This document shows positions 1 to 7,345 of a stretch of 64,000 nucleotides of DNA, piece after piece. The DNA is from Luethyella okanaganae (GTDB lineage Bacteria; Actinomycetota; Actinomycetes; Actinomycetales; Microbacteriaceae). Positions within the stretch are counted from its first letter, which is position 1, and the number at the start of each line of letters is the position of its first letter. A program made the position numbers and the translations under genes. The notes beneath the pieces are model-generated. The model was not told the DNA's origin, did no database searches, and saw only the letters and a program-made list of their open reading frames with translations. The stretch spans positions 1,557,332 to 1,621,331 of the forward strand of contig NZ_JBHSTP010000001.1 in assembly GCF_042660285.1 (NCBI RefSeq), given 5' to 3'.

Positions 1-17
1 ATCGTGGATGTGCTCAT
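1..17 (-). CDS. Start of a gene leaving the window
   Basis: Reading the minus strand there is an ATG at 17 followed by four codons (M-S-T-S-T) to the window edge. It is preceded by AGGGAGACCT, a plausible ribosome binding site. It lies 148 bases downstream of the IclR gene in the same direction, so it could be part of the same transcription unit or the IclR target. Nothing about its function can be read. Confidence 0.35.
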
Positions 18-164
18 AGGTCTCCCTTGACGGATGCTGCACTCAGAGTCACACGGTGCACTGCTTTCCCCTATAGACCTGTCCCACTCAGTGGGATCGG
101 GTTGTTTGACGACTCATAGCTCGGTGCGCGAGCGAGGCGGTGCGGCGCGCGCGACCGGGCGAGC

Positions 165-935
165 TCAGGGTGCGCCGAGGTCTCGTGCGATGGCGCGCGC
201 CGCCGAGACGACGAGCACGCCAAGACGACGCTCGTCGGCGCGCGCGAGGTGGGTGACGACGCCGACGGCCGTCGGCGGCAGGCCATCGACGGAAGGGAGG
301 GCCGCCGCGACGGACACGTTGCCGAGGGTCATCTCCTGTCGCGTGGTCGCGAACCCCCGCGACCGGGCAAGACGGATCTCCACACGCAGCCGCCGCTCAT
401 CGGTGATCGAGTGGACCGTCTCGCGTTCGAGAGTGCGCCGGAAGAACTCATCCAGCCACTCGTCCTCCTGCTGGGCGAGGAGAGCCTTGCCGACGCCGGT
501 CGTGTGCAGCGGGTGGCGTCCGCCCGTGCGGCTCAGCGTCGGAATCGAATGGGGGCCGGTCACCCGGGCGACGTAGAGCGCCTCCGCCACGGCCGGATCC
601 TCGCTGCTGAGCACCGCGATGTGCACGTTCTCTCCGCTCGCCTCATAGAGCCGCAGAATATGGGGCAGCGCCAGCTCGCGCAGCCGCATCGATACCGGCG
701 CGAGCTCGCCCAACTCCCAGAGCCCTGCACCGATTGCGTAGGCGCCATCGGGCAGGCGGTCGAGCATCCCGAGCGTCGCCAGTTCCGTCGCAAGTCGATG
801 CGCCGTGGACCGAGGCAACCCTGTGCGTTCGGCGAGCTCCGCGGCGGTGAGACGCTCGTCATCCGCGGAGAAGGCATGCAGGATCCGCGCCGCCCGGCCG
901 AGGACTCCCTCAGCGCGCTCTCGCCCGTTCGTCAT
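165..935 (-). CDS. IclR-family transcriptional regulator
   Basis: 256 residues, the normal length for the family. The N-terminal winged helix-turn-helix is at about residues 28-60 (LTAAELAERTGLPRSTAHRL). The C-terminal effector-binding domain follows, with the family stretch GGRHPLHTTGVGKALLAQ at about residues 135-155. IclR proteins usually control small catabolic operons, often acids or aromatic compounds, in response to a ligand bound by the C-terminal domain. The ligand cannot be deduced, because the probable downstream target runs off the window at base 17. The family assignment is secure and the regulon is unknown. Confidence 0.9.
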   Translation of the reverse strand: MTNGRERAEGVLGRAARILHAFSADDERLTAAELAERTGLPRSTAHRLATELATLGMLDRLPDGAYAIGAGLWELGELAPVSMRLRELALPHILRLYEASGENVHIAVLSSEDPAVAEALYVARVTGPHSIPTLSRTGGRHPLHTTGVGKALLAQQEDEWLDEFFRRTLERETVHSITDERRLRVEIRLARSRGFATTRQEMTLGNVSVAAALPSVDGLPPTAVGVVTHLARADERRLGVLVVSAARAIARDLGAP

Positions 936-1042
936 GCTCGCCTCCTACGCCGAGGCTAGCGAGACTCTGACGGAATGTCCCAATGGGCCAAGGCCGAGAC
1001 AGAACGAGACGGACCTCACCCATCCGCCGATCGCGTCGGCCA

Positions 1043-1654
1043 TTAGGGTCGAGGCGGCTGTTTTCGCACCCCGATGACGATGCCTGCGAGAGCCGCGGCC
1101 ACGATCAGTCCCAACACGATCCAGATCACAGCTCCGGATAGGCCACCGGCGGCGGACGGGTCGGCACTCGGTGAGAAGATCGGAGAGGCGGTCGTCGACC
1201 CAGGGGGGAGAAAGACGAGCCGCCCGCTGGCGGAATCGAAGACGACCTCGTAACCGAGGAAGAAGCTGAATCCGGTGTTGAAATGGCCGCCGTCGTCATC
1301 GGGGGTGTCGAGATGAACCCAGCCGGTGGGGTCGTCGCTTGGGGTGGTGGTGAAGCCGCGAAACGGCTTCGCAGTGGTTCCTGCTGCGAGAGTGACCTTC
1401 TGACTAGCCAGAGTGAAACCGGCACCGACACCGGCGTTGCCGGTGGCGTAGCTCTGCGGAGACTCGAGGACCGCCGCGTCGGCGGCCTGCCCGACGCCGA
1501 GGGTATCGACAACGACAAGAGAAACGTTCGCATCTTGAGTGTCAGAGGCCGTGGACGGCGGCGAGGTCGCGACGTTCCACGGAGACGACACACCAGAGAC
1601 GAGCGCAACAAGCAACGCCCCCGCAACAGATACCACCCAACGTGCAGCCCCCAT
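1043..1654 (-). CDS. Secreted or surface-anchored protein of unknown function
   Basis: 203 residues from the ATG at 1654, chosen because it follows GGGGGACC and begins directly with a signal-peptide-like segment (MGAARWVVSVAGALLVALVSGV). The extracellular part is rich in Ser, Thr, Gly and Asp. The C terminus has one hydrophobic span (VIWIVLGLIVAAALAGIVIGV) and a short basic tail (RKQPPRP), the arrangement of a protein held to the membrane by its C terminus. No LPXTG motif is seen and no domain was recognised. Upstream in-frame codons to 1816 read as non-protein-like arginine-rich sequence. Confidence 0.6.
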   Translation of the reverse strand: MGAARWVVSVAGALLVALVSGVSSPWNVATSPPSTASDTQDANVSLVVVDTLGVGQAADAAVLESPQSYATGNAGVGAGFTLASQKVTLAAGTTAKPFRGFTTTPSDDPTGWVHLDTPDDDGGHFNTGFSFFLGYEVVFDSASGRLVFLPPGSTTASPIFSPSADPSAAGGLSGAVIWIVLGLIVAAALAGIVIGVRKQPPRP

Positions 1655-1798
1655 AAGGTCCCCCAACCCGATGCGCCCGCACTGCCGACGCAAGGCCGAG
1701 CCTCGCACAGGGGTTCTACGGTGTCGACACCCGCGAACGAGGGCCAACCCGCGGCGCCTCCTGCTGTTTTGCGCGAGGATGGCTGGCACCGGATGACG

Positions 1799-1990
1799 TG
1801 CCTCGTCATTGCCCACAACCTCGACACCATCTCCCGCGCCGATCAGGTTCTCATCCTTGGCCGAAGCCGGATCCGGCAGCGCACCCCCGCCGAGCCCCCC
1901 GACCCGATGGGCACTACCGCGCTCTGCTCAACGCGCACGGGGGCCGACGGCCCAGACTGCGCGAAAAGACCCGGGCCGGCGACTGATGCC
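1799..1990 (+). pseudogene. Degenerate 3' end of a half-size ABC transporter gene
   Basis: The segment reads LVIAHNLDTISRADQVLILG and then loses frame. It matches the end of the intact ABC gene at about 12059-12235 almost base for base, including the GGGCACTACCGC stretch near the stop and the non-coding CCCGGGCCGGC just after it. Only about 190 bases of the gene remain. It is therefore a relic of a second, related transporter locus that once lay beside the His-rich/ArsR genes. Confidence 0.75.
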
Positions 1991-2019
1991 GCCTCGCCCG
2001 AGCCTTTGGCGCCGATCGA

Positions 2020-2316
2020 TCAGTGCTCGTCGTAGTGATCGCCGTGCTCGGCGTGCTTGTGCCCGTCGTGGACGTAGTCGAGGTGGTCTCCGTGTTCGAC
2101 GGCCTCATGCCCGCAGCCGGCGTCGTGCGCGTGCGCAGCCGGGGTGTGCTCGGCTACCGACTCGTGCTCGTCGTAGTGGTCGCCGTGCTCTGCGTGCCGG
2201 TGCGTGCCGTGCAGGTAGTCCACGTGGTCGCCGTGCTCGACGGCCTCGTGCCCGCAGCCGGTGCCGTGCTGGTGCTCGGTGATGGTGTGCTCCGCATGGG
2301 TGTCGGTGATGGTCAT
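2020..2316 (-). CDS. Histidine-rich metal-binding protein with two internal repeats
   Basis: 98 residues, more than a quarter of them His. It consists of two copies of a module of about 35 residues whose core is CGHEAVEHGDHxDYxH followed by HAEHGDHYDEH (copies at about residues 21-52 and 67-98). Such Cys/His/Asp-rich sequence is expected to bind zinc or a similar transition metal. Its start codon overlaps the stop of the arsR-family gene by four bases (ATGA), so the two are co-translated. A role as metal buffer or chaperone for the metal-responsive neighbours is inferred. Similar proteins are often given transport names without evidence. Confidence 0.75.
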   Translation of the reverse strand: MTITDTHAEHTITEHQHGTGCGHEAVEHGDHVDYLHGTHRHAEHGDHYDEHESVAEHTPAAHAHDAGCGHEAVEHGDHLDYVHDGHKHAEHGDHYDEH

Positions 2317-2648
2317 GTTGTTTCCTCTCGTGATGGTTCGGTGTCGATCTCGTCGACGGTGGGTTCGAGAACGTGGGCGAGAGCGTCGGCGATCATGTGC
2401 GTCACATGCTGGTCAGTCACGCGATACGTCACCTCTTTCCCACTTCGGGCGGCTGTCACCAGTCCGCCCTGCCTGAGCGTGCGCAAGTGCTGAGAGACCA
2501 GCGGCTGCGACATCCCGGTCGCCTCCGCCAGCGCGCCGACGGTCATCGGCTGGCCGCCGAGCAGCCTTAGCAGCCATAGCCTCGATTCGCTGCCGAGTAC
2601 CTTGAACAACTCCGCCGCATCCGCCAGGCCGATCTCCCTGTGCACCAA
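2313..2648 (-). CDS. ArsR/SmtB-family metal-responsive repressor
   Basis: 111 residues. It has the winged helix-turn-helix of the family: LFKVLGSESRLWLLRLL at the N terminus and MSQPLVSQHLRTLRQGGLVTAARSGKEVTYRV in the recognition helix and wing. The C-terminal helix carries several His and Asp/Glu residues (DQHVTHMIADALAHVLE), the position of the alpha5 zinc sites in SmtB/CzrA-like sensors. No ELCVCDL arsenic site is present. It is transcribed with the His-rich protein and divergently from the Fur/Zur-family gene, which points to zinc or a related metal as the signal. Confidence 0.85.
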   Translation of the reverse strand: MVHREIGLADAAELFKVLGSESRLWLLRLLGGQPMTVGALAEATGMSQPLVSQHLRTLRQGGLVTAARSGKEVTYRVTDQHVTHMIADALAHVLEPTVDEIDTEPSREETT

Positions 2649-2693
2649 ACCATCCCATCACACACATAAACAGATTGCAATATGACTATACTA

Positions 2694-2710
2694 CTGAGAA
2701 CCATTCTCGC
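2694..2710. promoter_or_regulatory. Candidate Zur/Fur-type operator between arsR and the fur-family gene
   Basis: The palindrome GAGAA-CCA-TTCTC (2696-2708) lies in the 86-base divergent promoter region. A nearly identical GAGAA-GCG-TTCTC stands before the TetR/ABC operon, and a related TGAGAATGA-CTA-TCATTC precedes the methyltransferase. Their location beside a Fur/Zur-family gene suggests autoregulation. The assignment to that regulator is inferred. Confidence 0.5.
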
Positions 2711-2734
2711 ACAACGGCGAAAGGAAGAGCGACC

Positions 2735-3136
2735 GTGTCACGAACCAGGGCAGACGAGCAGCGCCGCACCGTGCAGCAGACGGCGGTGCGCGGTGCGCTT
2801 GAGAAAGCGGGCGGCTTCATCTCCGCCCAGGACCTCCACCAAAGGCTCAATGAGAGGGGCGACTCGGTCGGCCTTGCCACTGTCTACCGGCAGCTCAACG
2901 CCCTGGAGGCCGCGGGGCTCGCGGACACGATTCCGGTGCTCGGCGGACAACTGTTCCGTGCCTGCACGGCCGGCGAGCACCATCACCACCTGGTCTGCGA
3001 GAACTGCGGCAGGGCCGTGCAGATCGACCCACCGAGCGAAGGGTGGATCCAAACCGCCGCAGACCAGCACGGCTTCACCGTCACACGGCATGTGCTGGAG
3101 GTCTTCGGCCGCTGCCCCGACTGCGCGAGCGCGTGA
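2735..3136 (+). CDS. zur: Fur-family metal regulator, probably Zur
   Basis: 133 residues from the GTG at 2735, which follows AAGGAAG by seven bases; upstream codons to 2675 do not look coding. The DNA-binding half has the family pattern FISAQDLHQRLNERGDSVGLATVYRQLNALEAAGL. The metal-binding half shows HHHHLVCENCGRAVQ and a C-terminal CPDC, the two CxxC pairs of the structural zinc site. Fur, Zur, Nur and PerR share this layout. Zur is preferred because of the neighbouring SmtB-type repressor and His-rich protein. Confidence 0.75.
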   Translation: MSRTRADEQRRTVQQTAVRGALEKAGGFISAQDLHQRLNERGDSVGLATVYRQLNALEAAGLADTIPVLGGQLFRACTAGEHHHHLVCENCGRAVQIDPPSEGWIQTAADQHGFTVTRHVLEVFGRCPDCASA

Positions 3137-3292
3137 CAACGCGGCCGGTCGTGGGGATGGACACATGAGTGTGGATGCGGGCCCCGGCCTCACTCGGGCC
3201 GAGGCGCACCCGGCGGGTAGGTGAATCTTGTAGGTGGCGATCGGCGAGCCCTCCTGGATCAGCTCTCCGCGCCGCTCTTGATCGCCGCGGGC

Positions 3293-3934
3293 TCAGCCGG
3301 CCCTGAGTCCTGCAATGATCCAGTCCAGCCCTGTCTCGAAGATCTCATGCATGGGCAGGGTGAAGAATTCCGTGCCCACCCGCGCCGAGATCGGGTGGGT
3401 GGACGGGTCGAGCGCGTCCAGTCCGGTGACGAACGTCTTCGTCCGGTTCGGGCGGCGTTCGTCACCGCGGACGTCTGCATTGTCCTCGATGGCGATACGG
3501 GAGAAGGTCCAGCTCATGATCAGCGCGGTCCCGCGGGCGATCCTGGCGTCGTCGAAGCCGGCGGCGGCGAGGGCGGCGGCGAGCAGTTCGAGCAGGCGGT
3601 ACGCCTGCGGGCCGGCGGGTCCGTTATCCAGAAGCCAGCTGGCAAGCCCCGAATACCGACGTAGTACCGCGCGCTGGGTCCGTGCCCATGCGCGGGCGCG
3701 CTCGTCCCAGCTCGCATCCGCTGCGGTGTCCGGTTGGACCAGGGCGCCGATGCGGTCTGCGACGAGGCGGATCAGTTCGTCGCGGTCGCCGATATGCCGG
3801 TACAGCGCCATCGGAGTGACGTCGAAGCGCGCGGCGATGGCACGCATCGTGACTCCCGCCAGCCCTTCCGTGCTGGTGATCTCGAGCGCCGCGTCCACGA
3901 TGCCCTCACGGCTCAGCGGTGTCGGGATCTTCAC
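3293..3934 (-). CDS. TetR-family transcriptional regulator
   Basis: 213 residues from the GTG at 3934. The N-terminal helix-turn-helix is clear (IVDAALEITSTEGLAGVTMRAIAARFDVTPMALYRHIGDRDEL). The C-terminal domain of about 140 residues is helical and of the TetR ligand-binding type, with the stretch ALIMSWTFSRIAIED. It is divergent from the ABC-transporter operon beginning at 4055, and palindromes fill the 120-base gap. The straightforward reading is a repressor of that operon and itself. The ligand, perhaps the metallophore or its metal complex, is not known. Confidence 0.85.
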   Translation of the reverse strand: MKIPTPLSREGIVDAALEITSTEGLAGVTMRAIAARFDVTPMALYRHIGDRDELIRLVADRIGALVQPDTAADASWDERARAWARTQRAVLRRYSGLASWLLDNGPAGPQAYRLLELLAAALAAAGFDDARIARGTALIMSWTFSRIAIEDNADVRGDERRPNRTKTFVTGLDALDPSTHPISARVGTEFFTLPMHEIFETGLDWIIAGLRAG

Positions 3935-3960
3935 GACTGTGATCCTATCGACCAAGTTTC

Positions 3961-3973
3961 GAGAAGCGTTCTC
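3961..3973. promoter_or_regulatory. Palindrome resembling the operator upstream of zur
   Basis: GAGAA-GCG-TTCTC, a 5-bp inverted repeat with three central bases, lies in the divergent promoter between tetR and the ABC operon. It has the same arms and spacing as the site at 2696-2708. This is the main sequence evidence that the transporter operon answers to the same metal regulator. Confidence 0.45.
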
Positions 3974-3977
3974 AATA

Positions 3978-4000
3978 GAGTATACATAGTAAACATACTC
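3978..4000. promoter_or_regulatory. Candidate TetR operator
   Basis: GAGTAT at 3978-3983 is mirrored by ATACTC at 3995-4000 with an AT-rich 11-base centre. The site overlaps the likely promoter of the adjacent tetR gene and stands 55 bases before the ABC operon, as expected for an autoregulated TetR protein. Confidence 0.5.
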
Positions 4001-4054
4001 GACATTAGCTCGGGTGTCCCGGAGCAATAGCAATACAGAGAGTGATGGTGTCGG

Positions 4055-5560
4055 ATGGTGTCGCGTATGGGTCGCAGGGTGACTGCGTTGCTGGCGGTGA
4101 GTGTGGCTGCTTCGCTTGTATTGGCGGGGTGCTCCGCGGGCCCAGACAGCGGGCAACAGCCGAAGTCCGGTGGGACGCTGCGGGCGGCGTTCGCAGGAGG
4201 CTCGACGGAGACGTTGAACTATTTCCAGGGACCGACGGCGCTGGACTACGTGCGTGCCCGGCTGGTGCACGCACCGCTGTGCGAGCTCGATCCGGACGCA
4301 CCCGATGGGGTCGGCTACGGGGTGGTCAAGTCGATCGACGTGAGCGACGACCTCTCGGAGTACACGCTGCACCTGCGCGACGGCGTCTCGTTCACCGATG
4401 GCTCGGCGGTGACAGCGAAGGATGCGCTGTATTCGCTGCGGGCGCCGGTGCTGCTGAAGGGCCTGCCGTTCATGAAGCTCGTCGCGCGTAACTTCGATCT
4501 GGATGCGGCTTCGACGCGGGATGCGTCGACGGTGGTGCTGCCGACGCTTTCGCCGACCGCGGACGGTCGGGAGCTGATCTGCCAGAGCATGCTCGCGATC
4601 AAGGACGGCACGACGGAGTTCACTCAGGAGACACCTTCCTCGGGTCCATTCACGATCGCGGCGTTCGAGCCTGGACAGTCTACGTTGCTAAAGCGCAACG
4701 ACCACTTCTACGGGAAGGCATCGTCTCTGGACGCGATCGAGCTGGTCTCGATCCCGGACGGGACGGCACGGGTGAACGCGCTGCGGCAGGGACAGGTGGA
4801 CTATATCTCCGGCATCACCCCCGCACAGGCGCGGTCCCTCGACAGTGCGGACCAGGTGGCCGTCGCGACGAGTGAGTTGCCGTATGCGTCATACCAGGCC
4901 TTCTCGATGAACCTCTCCTTCACGCCTTTCGCCGACCCTCGGGTGCGGGAGGCGCTCAAACTCGCGGTCGATCGGGAACGGATCATCGAGAACGTCTACT
5001 ACGGGCACGCCTTCGAAGGCAACGACGTGCCGGCGCTCGGCTTCCCCAGTTACAACACGACGCTCAAGCAGCGGGCTTACGACCCGGACCGGGCACGTGA
5101 GCTGCTGGCCGAGGCCGGACAGAACGGCATGAGCGTCGAGCTGACGGCCGGGCCGGAGCTTCCGGGCATGGTCGAGACTGCGACGCTCATCGTCGAGGAC
5201 CTCAAGGCCATCGGCGTGAATGCGACTCTGCGCGAGCTCGCCCCAGGTCAGCTGTTCGCGGACTACCCGGCCTACCTCGCGCTTCCGTTCAAGGCCGGCT
5301 ACAACCCACCGGCGATGTTCGAGCCGAACTATACGCCCGGCGACTTCCCCGAGGTCGACGCGCTCGTGAAGACGGCGCGCAGCGCCACCGACGCGCAAGC
5401 GCGGCTGACCGCATCCCACGAGGCGCAGCAGTTGCTCTGGCAGCAGGGCAACCAGATCGCGCCGGTGTTCGTCCCGACGATCAGCGCGGCGGCGACCGGG
5501 GTGTCAGGGGTCCGGGAACTGCAGTTCCCCGACCTGTCCCGTGCGACGATCACCCGCTGA
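4055..5560 (+). CDS. Extracellular solute-binding lipoprotein of a nickel/peptide-type ABC importer
   Basis: 501 residues. A lipoprotein signal is visible: basic start, hydrophobic core LLAVSVAASLV and lipobox LAGC with the acylated Cys near residue 25. The mature part has the family 5 solute-binding pattern, including SDDLSEYTLHLRDGVSFTDGSAVTAKDALYSL and SGPFTIAAFEPGQSTLLKRNDHFYG. Proteins of this family bind peptides, nickel or metal-chelator complexes outside the membrane. It opens an operon with two permeases and a dual ATPase, and the metal regulators upstream favour a metal-chelate substrate over peptides. A second in-frame ATG at 4067 is also possible. Confidence 0.88.
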   Translation: MVSRMGRRVTALLAVSVAASLVLAGCSAGPDSGQQPKSGGTLRAAFAGGSTETLNYFQGPTALDYVRARLVHAPLCELDPDAPDGVGYGVVKSIDVSDDLSEYTLHLRDGVSFTDGSAVTAKDALYSLRAPVLLKGLPFMKLVARNFDLDAASTRDASTVVLPTLSPTADGRELICQSMLAIKDGTTEFTQETPSSGPFTIAAFEPGQSTLLKRNDHFYGKASSLDAIELVSIPDGTARVNALRQGQVDYISGITPAQARSLDSADQVAVATSELPYASYQAFSMNLSFTPFADPRVREALKLAVDRERIIENVYYGHAFEGNDVPALGFPSYNTTLKQRAYDPDRARELLAEAGQNGMSVELTAGPELPGMVETATLIVEDLKAIGVNATLRELAPGQLFADYPAYLALPFKAGYNPPAMFEPNYTPGDFPEVDALVKTARSATDAQARLTASHEAQQLLWQQGNQIAPVFVPTISAAATGVSGVRELQFPDLSRATITR

Positions 5561-5564
5561 CCCG

Positions 5565-6530
5565 GTGAGGGTGACCTCGTGGATCGCGGTGAGGGTCGCG
5601 GCCTGTGCGGCGACCCTCACCCTGCTGTCCATCATCGTGTTCTGGGCGACCGAGATGCTCCCCGGCGACGCGGTCGGGGTGCTGTCGGGGCCGAACGCCA
5701 CCGACGCCGAGCGGGATGCGGTCCGCCTCGCCCTGCGCCTGGACCGCCCGGCCATCGAGCGTTACGTGGAGTGGATCGGCGGGGCGCTGCACAGCGACCT
5801 GGGCACGTCGCTGGTCTCGGGCCGGGACGTCGCCGGGATCGTCGGTGCCCGGCTTGCGACGAGCCTGGCCGTGCTTACCCCGGCCGTGCTGGTGATCGTG
5901 CTGCTGGCCGGGGGGCTGGGCGCCGCGGCCGGGTTGCGGCGGGGCGGCCGGCTGGACCGGTGGCTCAGCGGTGCCACCCTCGGGTTGATCGGAACCCCGG
6001 AGTTTCTGATCGCGACCGCGCTGCTCGTGGTGTTCACCGTGTGGTGGCCGATCCTGCCCGCGGTCGCGATCATCCCGCCCGGGCAGTCCTTGTGGGTGCA
6101 CCCGGAGCTGGTGCTGCTGCCTGCGCTCGCGTTGGCCCTCGGCGGCTTCGGCTCCACGATGCGGCTGCTGCGCGCGTCGGTCGCGCAGACCGTCACAGCC
6201 CCCTATGCGGAGTTCGCGCGGCTGAACGGCGTGCGCGGGGGCCGGTACGTGTGGGGGGTCGTGGTCTCCAACGCGCTCGCCCCGGCGGTGATGGCCTTGG
6301 CGGTCATGACTGCAGGACTACTGGGCGGCGCGATCGTCGTGGAGACCCTGTTCAACGTGCCCGGCCTGGGCTCCGAGCTCGCCCAGGCGGTCGCCAGCCG
6401 CGACGTGCCCCTCGTCCAGGGCCTGAGCCTCGTACTGGGCGCGATGACGCTGCTGATCCTGCTCACCGGCGACATCACCGCCCGGCTGCTGAATCGGCAC
6501 GTCCCGGCCCCGACGGGCGGAACCTCATGA
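5565..6530 (+). CDS. ABC importer permease, DppB type
   Basis: About 321 residues from the GTG at 5565, four bases after the preceding stop; an in-frame GTG at 5541 would overlap the lipoprotein gene. Six membrane segments are apparent, beginning with ACAATLTLLSIIVFWATEMLPGD, which is typical of DppB/OppB/NikB. The C-terminal loop FARLNGVRGGRYVWGVVVSNALAPAV is the EAA-like contact for the ATPase. It forms the membrane channel with the next gene, whose start overlaps this stop by four bases. Confidence 0.88.
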   Translation: MRVTSWIAVRVAACAATLTLLSIIVFWATEMLPGDAVGVLSGPNATDAERDAVRLALRLDRPAIERYVEWIGGALHSDLGTSLVSGRDVAGIVGARLATSLAVLTPAVLVIVLLAGGLGAAAGLRRGGRLDRWLSGATLGLIGTPEFLIATALLVVFTVWWPILPAVAIIPPGQSLWVHPELVLLPALALALGGFGSTMRLLRASVAQTVTAPYAEFARLNGVRGGRYVWGVVVSNALAPAVMALAVMTAGLLGGAIVVETLFNVPGLGSELAQAVASRDVPLVQGLSLVLGAMTLLILLTGDITARLLNRHVPAPTGGTS

Positions 6531-7345
6531 CCGGGCGCAGCCGGGTCATCGCCGTCCCCGCCCTGCTCGTGCTGCTCATCGCCATGGCCGGTCCCTGGAT
6601 TCCGGTCGACAGCACGACCGTGCCGATCGGCGGCCCGTTCGAGGCGCCCGCCGGCGCGCACCCGTTGGGCACGGACGTCCTCGGCCGGGACGTGCTCCCC
6701 CGCGTGCTCGTCGGCGGGCGCGTCCTCGTCACCCAAGCCGCCGCCGCGACCCTGCTCGGTAGCCTGATCGGGCTGGCCCTGGGTGTCTGGCTAGGCGTCA
6801 CCCACCGCCGCACCGCCGGCCGTGTGCTGATGCGCATGGTGGACGGCCTTGCAGCGCTGCCCGCCCTGCTGTTGATCCTGCTGCTGGCCACCGGCGTACC
6901 CGGCAACGACGCAGCGGTCGCCGCCGCGATCGCGCTGGTGACTGTGCCGTTCTCCGTACGCATCATCCGCGAGTGCACCGCCCGGCTCGCCGCCACCGAC
7001 TACGCCCGCCACGCGGAGGCTCGCGGGGAGCGCACACTGACACGGGTCCGCTACGACATCCTTCCCGGCCTCGTCCCGGTCGCCATGGCCGAGGCGGGCA
7101 TCCGGTTCGTGGCCGCGACCCAGCTCGCCGCGACCGCCGGGTTCCTCGGCCTCGGCGCCGGAGCCCCTGTGGCGAACTGGGGCCGGATGGTCCGCGAGAA
7201 CGGCACGGGCATCGCCATGAACCCGCTGCCCGTGATCGTGCCGGCCGCCCTGCTGATCCTGCTCGCAGTCGGAGTGACGATCCTGCTCGACCGTGCCTCC
7301 GAGTCCACCCGACTGGCACCTGAGCGGATCGAGCGTACGGCATGA
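6527..7345 (+). CDS. ABC importer permease, DppC type
   Basis: 272 residues starting at the ATG that overlaps the previous stop (ATGA). The N terminus is hydrophobic and is followed by AHPLGTDVLGRDVLPRVLVGGRVL, the signature of DppC/OppC/NikC permeases. The EAA-type loop HAEARGERTLTRVRYDILPGLVPV is present in the second half, and five to six membrane spans fit the family. It partners the preceding permease. Its stop overlaps the ATPase start by four bases, which indicates translational coupling through the whole importer. Confidence 0.88.
   Translation: MTGRSRVIAVPALLVLLIAMAGPWIPVDSTTVPIGGPFEAPAGAHPLGTDVLGRDVLPRVLVGGRVLVTQAAAATLLGSLIGLALGVWLGVTHRRTAGRVLMRMVDGLAALPALLLILLLATGVPGNDAAVAAAIALVTVPFSVRIIRECTARLAATDYARHAEARGERTLTRVRYDILPGLVPVAMAEAGIRFVAATQLAATAGFLGLGAGAPVANWGRMVRENGTGIAMNPLPVIVPAALLILLAVGVTILLDRASESTRLAPERIERTA

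Noticed and set aside
3165..3224. Nineteen-codon frame between zur and tetR (MSVDAGPGLTRAEAHPAGR)
   Set aside because: Weak ribosome binding site, no recognisable motif, and the segment reads as intergenic GC-rich DNA.
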